13,529 nucleotides of DNA from Deltaproteobacteria bacterium (GTDB lineage: Bacteria; Myxococcota_A; UBA9160; SZUA-336): the NCBI GenBank assembly GCA_030673955.1, contig DAOVBF010000005.1:1-13529 (forward strand), in the 5' to 3' direction. The notes under the pieces were generated by a model that worked only from the letters and a program-made list of their open reading frames with translations, ran no database searches and was not told the DNA's origin. Below, piece by piece: positions 9,474 through 13,529 of the stretch; within the stretch, counting starts at the first letter, position 1; each line of letters opens with the position of its first letter. Both the position numbers and the translations under genes were made by a program.

Positions 9474-9782
9474 CTAAACCTTGATCGACTCGATCTTGAG
9501 GCTGGTGTAGTGCTGTCGGTGTCCCTTGTGAAGCCGATAGCGCTTGCGGCGCTTGTGCTTGAAGATGCGAAGCTTGGGTCCGCTCGCTTCGCCCTGGATC
9601 GTGGCCAGGACGCTGGCCCCCTCGACGCGCGGGGTCCCGACCCGTATGGCGTCCCCGCCGATGAGCAATACGTCGTCGAGCTCCACCCGGTCGCCCGGCT
9701 CGCCATCGATTAGCTCGATGGAGACCACGTCGCCGGGCTCCACCCGGAGCTGCTTTCCACCCGTGCGCACCACTGCGAACAT
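9474..9782 (-). CDS. rplU: 50S ribosomal protein L21
   Basis: A 102-residue protein that binds 23S rRNA. It starts with the family signature MFAVVRTGGKQLRVEPGD (1-18) and has the basic RNA-binding segment IFKHKRRKRYRLHKGHRQ near residues 73-90, followed by the closing strand SLKIESI. Length is normal. Only 36 bp separate its ATG (9782) from the stop of the upstream FAD dehydrogenase. There is no obvious Shine-Dalgarno and no room for a long L21 leader. Transcription may come from a weak site inside that gap or the end of the upstream gene, or read through from it. Confidence 0.97.
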   Translation of the reverse strand: MFAVVRTGGKQLRVEPGDVVSIELIDGEPGDRVELDDVLLIGGDAIRVGTPRVEGASVLATIQGEASGPKLRIFKHKRRKRYRLHKGHRQHYTSLKIESIKV

Positions 9783-9818
9783 AAGGGGGCCGAGTTTACG
9801 CGAATCGATACCGGCGCG

Positions 9819-10961
9819 CTAACCGCCGGCGGGAGCGCCCTGCGCCACGAGGTTGGCCACCCGCTCGGCGATCTCGCCCGCGGAGGTCAGTCCGGGAGAC
9901 TCGATGCCCAGCAGGTTGACCAGACCAGGTGCGCCATGGGCGGACTCCTCTGCGACGACGAAGTCGCGGAAAGGCTCGCCCGGGCCCTGCAGCTTGGGGC
10001 GCAGACCCGCGAAGTCGGGACTCAGGTGCTCAGACCGAATCTCGGGGAGAAACCGCTGCACCGCGGCCGCGAAGTCGTCCGCCTTTGCCGGGTCGATGTC
10101 GTAGCGCGGGGTGTCCACGTACTCGACGTCTGGACCGAGGCGGTAGCGTCCGCCCAGATCGAGCGTGACGTGGATCCCGAGCCCTCCAGGCACCGGCACG
10201 GGGTAGACGAGTGCCTGGCAGAGGACACCTAGGCTCGGCGCCACGGCGAAGTAGTCGGCCTTACACAGATGCAGTTCATAGCCCAGGGCCACCACGTCTA
10301 GCCCTGCCAGGGCGGCGATCCGACTGGACTCGAGCCCCGCGGCGTTGACCACGATCGGAGCTTCGATGCTGAAGCGATCGCCGTCCGGGGATACCGTCCC
10401 CACCCGCCAGGCACCCTCCCGGCAGCTCAAATCCACCACCGACGTGCGCGTCACCAGCGTCCCGCCACAGGCCTCCATCTCGGCGTGATAGCTCATCACG
10501 AGGGCATGGGCGTCCACGATCCCTGACTCGGGGGACCAGAGCCCGGCCAGCGCCCGAATCCGCGGTTCCCGCTTCGCGACCTCGCCCGCGCTGAGAATCT
10601 CCACCTCGCCCGCCCCGTTGATGCGAGCGAGCTGCGCGATCTCATCGAGGATCGCGATCTCCGCCTCTCGGGTGGCGACGATGAGCTTACCCGTGCGTCG
10701 ATGGGGTATCCCGTGCTCGGCGCAGCGAGCGTAGAGGCGCTCTCGACCCGCACAGCAGCTCGTGGCCTTGAGCGATCCGGCCGGGTAGTAGAGACCCGCA
10801 TGGATGACCTCGCTGTTGCGCGAGGAAATCTCCCGTCCCGGCGCCACGTTGCGTTCCAGCACCAGGACGGAGCGGCCGCGGCGGGCCAGGGCTGCGGCAC
10901 AGGCCAGGCCCACCACTCCCGCCCCTACGACCAAGACGTCCGGCCCCGTTTCGCTCCTCAT
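9819..10961 (-). CDS. lhgO: FAD-dependent oxidoreductase, L-2-hydroxyglutarate dehydrogenase (LhgO/L2HGDH) family
   Basis: A 380-residue member of the DAO/GlpD-type flavoprotein fold. An N-terminal dinucleotide-binding loop, VVGAGVVGLA (11-20), ends in the acidic position ER (36-37). The stretch SSRNSEVIHAGLYYP (46-60) is the hallmark of the L2HGDH branch. Other matches are VVNAAGL (204-210), a Lys/Tyr pair KADYFAV (234-240), GLGIHVTLDLGG (260-271), DFAGLRPKLQGPG (316-328) and the C-terminal flavin contact GIESPGLTSAGEIAERV (352-368). Family members oxidise L-2-hydroxyglutarate to 2-oxoglutarate, passing electrons to the quinone pool. ATG 10961 places the flavin loop correctly; upstream extension looks non-coding. 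It precedes rplU by 36 bp. Other hydroxyacids are possible substrates. Confidence 0.85.
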   Translation of the reverse strand: MRSETGPDVLVVGAGVVGLACAAALARRGRSVLVLERNVAPGREISSRNSEVIHAGLYYPAGSLKATSCCAGRERLYARCAEHGIPHRRTGKLIVATREAEIAILDEIAQLARINGAGEVEILSAGEVAKREPRIRALAGLWSPESGIVDAHALVMSYHAEMEACGGTLVTRTSVVDLSCREGAWRVGTVSPDGDRFSIEAPIVVNAAGLESSRIAALAGLDVVALGYELHLCKADYFAVAPSLGVLCQALVYPVPVPGGLGIHVTLDLGGRYRLGPDVEYVDTPRYDIDPAKADDFAAAVQRFLPEIRSEHLSPDFAGLRPKLQGPGEPFRDFVVAEESAHGAPGLVNLLGIESPGLTSAGEIAERVANLVAQGAPAGG

Positions 10962-11057
10962 GCCACCGATAGGTCTATAGGATAAGAGATCTTTTGCCGA
11001 TCCAGGATGCGGCAACTCGCGCGCTCGACTGTGGAGGTCATGCTGGGATCGAGCAAG
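10962..11057. other. Divergent intergenic region between lhgO and the AMIN-TM gene
   Basis: These 96 bases separate divergent starts and should carry promoters in both directions. The only A/T-rich island is around 10970-10995, which includes ATAGG repeated with a three-base gap and TATCCT on the minus strand as a possible -10. No convincing -35 could be paired with it. GGAGG at 11033-11037 lies too close to ATG 11040 (two bases) to be a standard site for that codon. Confidence 0.4.
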
Positions 11058-12089
11058 ATGAAACGCGCCGTCGTTGCGTCGGCGGCCTGCATGCTTGCCC
11101 TCTGGGGAGGGATGGCGGCTCTGGGGGCGGAGCCCACGCGCATCGTGGATGTCCGCGTGGGCAGGCACGAGAGCTTCGACCGCCTGGTGGTCGAGCTCGA
11201 GGGCCGCGTGGACCTGCGCCGCGTCCCCGGGGCGGCTTCGGACCCCTTCGTGCTCGAGCTGGACGCACGGCCCCTACTGCCTCACCAGCGGCTGGAGACG
11301 CCGTTTGCGCGCATGGGCGTCGTGGTGATCGAAGCGATTCCGGGGGGAGGGCGGATTCGGGTGGAGGCCCGACCGCGCCGGGTGCGCGTCTTCCGGCTCC
11401 GCGAGCCGGATCGGGTCGTGCTGGACTTTGCCGATCCCGGTCCGGAGCCCTTCGACGTCCCGCCCGGGACCGAGGCCGTGCCCGAGCGCAAGCCGACCCC
11501 GCCCGAGGAGCCGGTCCGCGTTGGCGAGATCGAGCCACCGACCCCGCCTCCGCTCGAGATGGCCGAGCCCAATGCAGCCCCGAGCCCGCCCGAAGGAGAG
11601 GAGGTCTCGGAGGCCGGCGTCCCTGGTCCTCCGGTGCCGGAAGAGCCCGAAACGCCGGTTGCGCCGATGCTGCCTCGCGAGCCGGAGCCAGCACCGGAGA
11701 TTACGGAAGTCATCGAGCCCGCCGGGGAGCCCTCGCCGCCGCCCCGGGCCTGGCTCGAGCTGTTTCGGGTGAGCGCCCTGGTCGCCCTCTTCGTGCTCCT
11801 GGTTGCGGTGCTGGGGATCGCGCTGCTGGCCTGGTACCGAGTGCGCGTCGCCCGGCGCCGCCGCGCCGCGGCACGGGCGCGGGCCTCGCTGCTCGCCTGG
11901 CCCCGTGCGCCGGAGACGATCACGCCCGAGGAGATCGCGGGAGCCAGCGACCAGGCCGACGTCCTGGATCGGCGCATCGATGAGGAGGTCCGTGCCCGCA
12001 TGCATCTCGAGGAGCGGGTGACGCAACTCCAGGAGGAGCTCAAGGTGATGAGGGATCGCCTGCATCGAGTCGCGCGCCGAGGCGATTGA
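11058..12089 (+). CDS. Secreted-anchored protein: AMIN-like domain, Pro/Glu linker, one TM helix, coiled coil
   Basis: A 343-residue protein of no named family. Residues 1-24 look like a cleavable signal peptide (MKR, hydrophobic core, LGA before Glu). Residues about 28-125 resemble an AMIN-type beta domain: IVDVRVGRHESFDRLVVEL opens it and RVVLDFADP closes it, the pattern seen in envelope proteins such as PilQ and AmiC. Residues 128-230 are a long acidic linker rich in Pro and Glu. Residues about 238-259 form a transmembrane helix followed by a strongly basic stop-transfer stretch (RVRVARRRR). Residues about 300-340 are predicted coiled coil. Predicted topology is N-terminus in the periplasm, C-terminus in the cytoplasm. 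ATG 11058 gives the cleanest signal peptide; ATG 11040 and ATG 11007 are alternatives. Role unknown; a scaffold linking cell wall or envelope machinery to a cytoplasmic partner is inference. Confidence 0.8.
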   Translation: MKRAVVASAACMLALWGGMAALGAEPTRIVDVRVGRHESFDRLVVELEGRVDLRRVPGAASDPFVLELDARPLLPHQRLETPFARMGVVVIEAIPGGGRIRVEARPRRVRVFRLREPDRVVLDFADPGPEPFDVPPGTEAVPERKPTPPEEPVRVGEIEPPTPPPLEMAEPNAAPSPPEGEEVSEAGVPGPPVPEEPETPVAPMLPREPEPAPEITEVIEPAGEPSPPPRAWLELFRVSALVALFVLLVAVLGIALLAWYRVRVARRRRAAARARASLLAWPRAPETITPEEIAGASDQADVLDRRIDEEVRARMHLEERVTQLQEELKVMRDRLHRVARRGD

Positions 12090-12142
12090 GCCGGGTGAGC
12101 GAAGCACGCCACACAGCCCCGTTTCTGCCGGGGGGCAAGCGC

Positions 12143-12952
12143 CTAGCTCTCGGCCGACAGCACCGCGCCGACGGCCCCGCAGAACGCGGCGCTGGCAGGA
12201 AAATGGACCGTCCCGCCAAAGGCTCGCGTCACCAGGCTCAGGGTCTGCTGCAGCAACGGATTGTCGGTCAGCGGGGACCCACCATAGACGACGGTATCCA
12301 GGCCGTGAGTTCGGGCGAGCCCCCCGCAGATCAGTCCGATGTTCTCACCCACGAGCCCCATCAGAGCTTGGGCCAGGTCCTCCCTGCGTGTCGAAGCCAG
12401 CTTGCCGAAGTTCGCAGCGGTGACCTCAGGGGCCAGCGGCGCGCCTCCATCCGGGTAGATATCGCCCACCAGCAGATCCACCTCCTGGCGGTTGCCCCGC
12501 GCCGCGAGCTCCGTCACCTCCCGGAAGGACCCGATCCCCAGCAAGAGCTGCCCCAGGCCGAGGAGCGTGCCGCCGCCCAGAGCGGTGCCTCCGACGCGCA
12601 CGGCGTCGTCGCCCCGGACCTCCACCACCGATGTCCCGGTCCCCAGGCTGACCAGCAGATAGCGCTCCGGCAGCTCCACGCCGTTGCGGCGGGCCAGGAG
12701 GGGCGCGCCGCGGGCCCAGGCATCGGCCTCCGGCACCCACTGCACCTGAACGCCTGCAATCTCGCCTCCGAGCTGTCTGACGCCGCCTCCGGTCGCCACA
12801 ATATGCCGTGGCCCCCAGCGCTCGATCCGGGTGCGCACCGCCTCGAGCTCGGTCGAAGGAAAAAGCTCGGTCTGGAGTCTCTCAGAGGACAGGGCGAGCT
12901 TGCACAGCGTAGCCCCCGCGTCAATCCCGACCGTGCGCATGGGCGTGGACAT
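12143..12952 (-). CDS. coaW: Type II pantothenate kinase
   Basis: Phosphorylates pantothenate in the first committed step of CoA synthesis. The 269-residue product has the ASKHA/Fumble-type fold of type II enzymes: phosphate loop GIDAGATLCKLAL (9-21), ATGGG (53-57), PEADAWARGAPLLA (74-87) with E75 as the likely catalytic acidic residue by pattern, SLGTGTS (102-108), GGTALGGGTLLGL (121-133), LLVGDIY (160-166) and YGGSPLTDNP (223-232). The phosphate loop has Ala where Gly is usual (DAGGT to DAGAT). Type II kinases are less common in bacteria than types I and III, and usually resist CoA feedback (family knowledge). The ATG at 12952 has no Shine-Dalgarno; M5 (12940) is an alternative start. Convergent with the AMIN-TM gene after 53 bp, divergent from the ATPase gene. 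Confidence 0.88.
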   Translation of the reverse strand: MSTPMRTVGIDAGATLCKLALSSERLQTELFPSTELEAVRTRIERWGPRHIVATGGGVRQLGGEIAGVQVQWVPEADAWARGAPLLARRNGVELPERYLLVSLGTGTSVVEVRGDDAVRVGGTALGGGTLLGLGQLLLGIGSFREVTELAARGNRQEVDLLVGDIYPDGGAPLAPEVTAANFGKLASTRREDLAQALMGLVGENIGLICGGLARTHGLDTVVYGGSPLTDNPLLQQTLSLVTRAFGGTVHFPASAAFCGAVGAVLSAES

Positions 12953-12961
12953 ATGCAGCGC

Positions 12962-12989
12962 AGCGTATCACCCTGCTCCAGCAACCCAA
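12962..12989 (-). promoter_or_regulatory. Candidate promoter for coaW, close to its start codon
   Basis: On the minus strand TTGGGT (12989-12984) and TACGCT (12967-12962) are 16 bases apart, and nine bases separate the -10 from the ATG at 12952. The 5' leader would be at most a few bases, consistent with the missing Shine-Dalgarno. The layout echoes the candidate promoter at 1225-1252. Weak match to consensus. Confidence 0.25.
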
Positions 12990-13020
12990 GCTGCTCCCGG
13001 CGGGGAGGGCGGTAGGCGCC

Positions 13021-13529
13021 ATGTATACCCAGTTCTACGGTCTGGATGAGAAACCCTTCGCCCTGGTACCGGACCCGAAGTACCTCTTTCTCTCGACCGG
13101 CCACCGAGAGGCCCTCGCCCATCTGCTGTACGGCATCGAGGAGGGAGAGGGCTTCATCCAGGTGATCGGCCACGTCGGGACCGGGAAGACCACCCTGTGC
13201 CGAACGCTGCTGCAGCGGGTGGGCCCAGAGGTGGAGATCGCCTTCATCTTCAACCCGAGTGGGAGCGAGCTCGAGCTTCTGGCGGCGATCAGCCGTGAGT
13301 TTGGGCTTCCCTCCGACCTGCGGAGCCGTTCCGAGCTGCTCGATCAGCTAAACCGTTTTCTGCTCGAGCGAAAAGCCGCCGGGCGGCGCGCCGTGCTCGT
13401 GATCGACGAAGCGCAGAACCTCGAGCCCGAGGTGCTGGAGCAGATCCGCCTGGTATCGAACCTCGAAACCGAGCGGGAGAAGCTGATCCAGATCGTGCTG
13501 ATCGGCCAGCCGGAGCTCGAGGACAACCT
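13021..13529 (+). CDS. ExeA/GspA-like AAA ATPase, N-terminal part (3' end outside window)
   Basis: The frame runs from ATG 13021 to the window end, 169 complete codons. The opening MYTQFYGLDEKPFALVPDPKY is the standard N terminus of ExeA/GspA-type ATPases of general secretion, MSHA pilus and exopolysaccharide/exosortase loci. Walker A is GHVGTGKTT (50-58), with His where Glu is typical; Walker B is AVLVIDEAQNL (124-134); IGQPEL (161-166) is the family sensor-like motif. GspA partners with GspB to help place the type II secretin through the cell wall, but paralogues act elsewhere, so the system cannot be named from this fragment. Any peptidoglycan-binding C-terminal domain or membrane helix would be outside the window. 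GGAGG about 14 bases upstream is a distant Shine-Dalgarno. Divergent from coaW by 68 bp. Confidence 0.9.
   Translation, partial: MYTQFYGLDEKPFALVPDPKYLFLSTGHREALAHLLYGIEEGEGFIQVIGHVGTGKTTLCRTLLQRVGPEVEIAFIFNPSGSELELLAAISREFGLPSDLRSRSELLDQLNRFLLERKAAGRRAVLVIDEAQNLEPEVLEQIRLVSNLETEREKLIQIVLIGQPELEDN

Noticed and set aside
9783..9818. rplU promoter or L21 leader RNA in the 36-bp gap
   Set aside because: A TAAACT-like -10 can be picked out with a poor TTAGCG -35 that extends into lhgO, but the match is weak and the gap is too short for a structured leader.
12116..12135. Possible terminator hairpin (CCCCG with CGGGG) between the convergent AMIN-TM gene and coaW
   Set aside because: Only five pairs with a seven-base loop and no T-run on either strand, so not a convincing intrinsic terminator, although the position would be right.
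12946..12971. TGGACA and TATCAC on the plus strand as a promoter for the ATPase gene
   Set aside because: The -35-like part is good, but the spacing is only 14 bases, too short for a standard promoter.

Overview
The window is high-GC, densely packed bacterial chromosome with only short intergenic gaps (none above about 105 bases). Nothing in it looks like a phage, IS element, CRISPR array or RNA gene. The block rplU-rpmA-obg-proB-proA-nadD-rsfS-gpmI-comF on the minus strand is an order I associate with deltaproteobacterial-type genomes (Geobacter and relatives, in the broad sense). An ExeA/GspA-type ATPase at the right edge fits the same kind of Gram-negative organism. The lineage is inferred from gene order and protein style, not from a search.

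Layout, left to right. The 3' part of a family-35 beta-galactosidase (plus strand, 5' end outside the window) is followed after 51 bp by a PAS-HisKA-receiver signalling protein with no ATPase domain (plus). A convergent, overlapping 64-residue unknown gene (minus) is the last gene of a long minus-strand cluster. Read in its own direction, that cluster is lhgO-like FAD dehydrogenase, rplU, rpmA, obg, proB, proA, nadD, rsfS, gpmI, comF, small unknown gene. Divergent from it, on the plus strand, is a secreted-then-anchored protein with an AMIN-like N-terminal region, a long Pro/Glu linker, one transmembrane helix and a C-terminal coiled coil. Convergent to that is a type II pantothenate kinase (minus). 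Divergent from the kinase is the start of the ExeA/GspA-like ATPase (plus), cut by the window end.

How the genes work together. The central cluster is a growth and housekeeping operon. It covers ribosome parts (L21, L27), ribosome assembly and silencing (Obg, RsfS), the first two steps of proline synthesis (ProB, ProA), NAD synthesis (NadD), glycolysis (GpmI) and a ComF-type phosphoribosyltransferase. Four of its junctions are 4-base stop/start overlaps (TTGA, GTGA, TTGA, ATGA) and a fifth overlaps by 28 bp. This implies strong translational coupling, with several members using TTG or GTG starts. The type II pantothenate kinase adds a CoA-synthesis step nearby.

Points worth a second look are the ATPase-less PAS-HisKA-REC protein with a promoter placed for a leaderless message, a hairpin that would bury the ribosome binding site of the 64-residue gene, the L-2-hydroxyglutarate dehydrogenase-like gene directly ahead of rplU, and the AMIN-linker-TM-coiled-coil protein. 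I see no clear evidence of an entirely new multi-gene system; the most novel candidates are single genes and regulatory arrangements.
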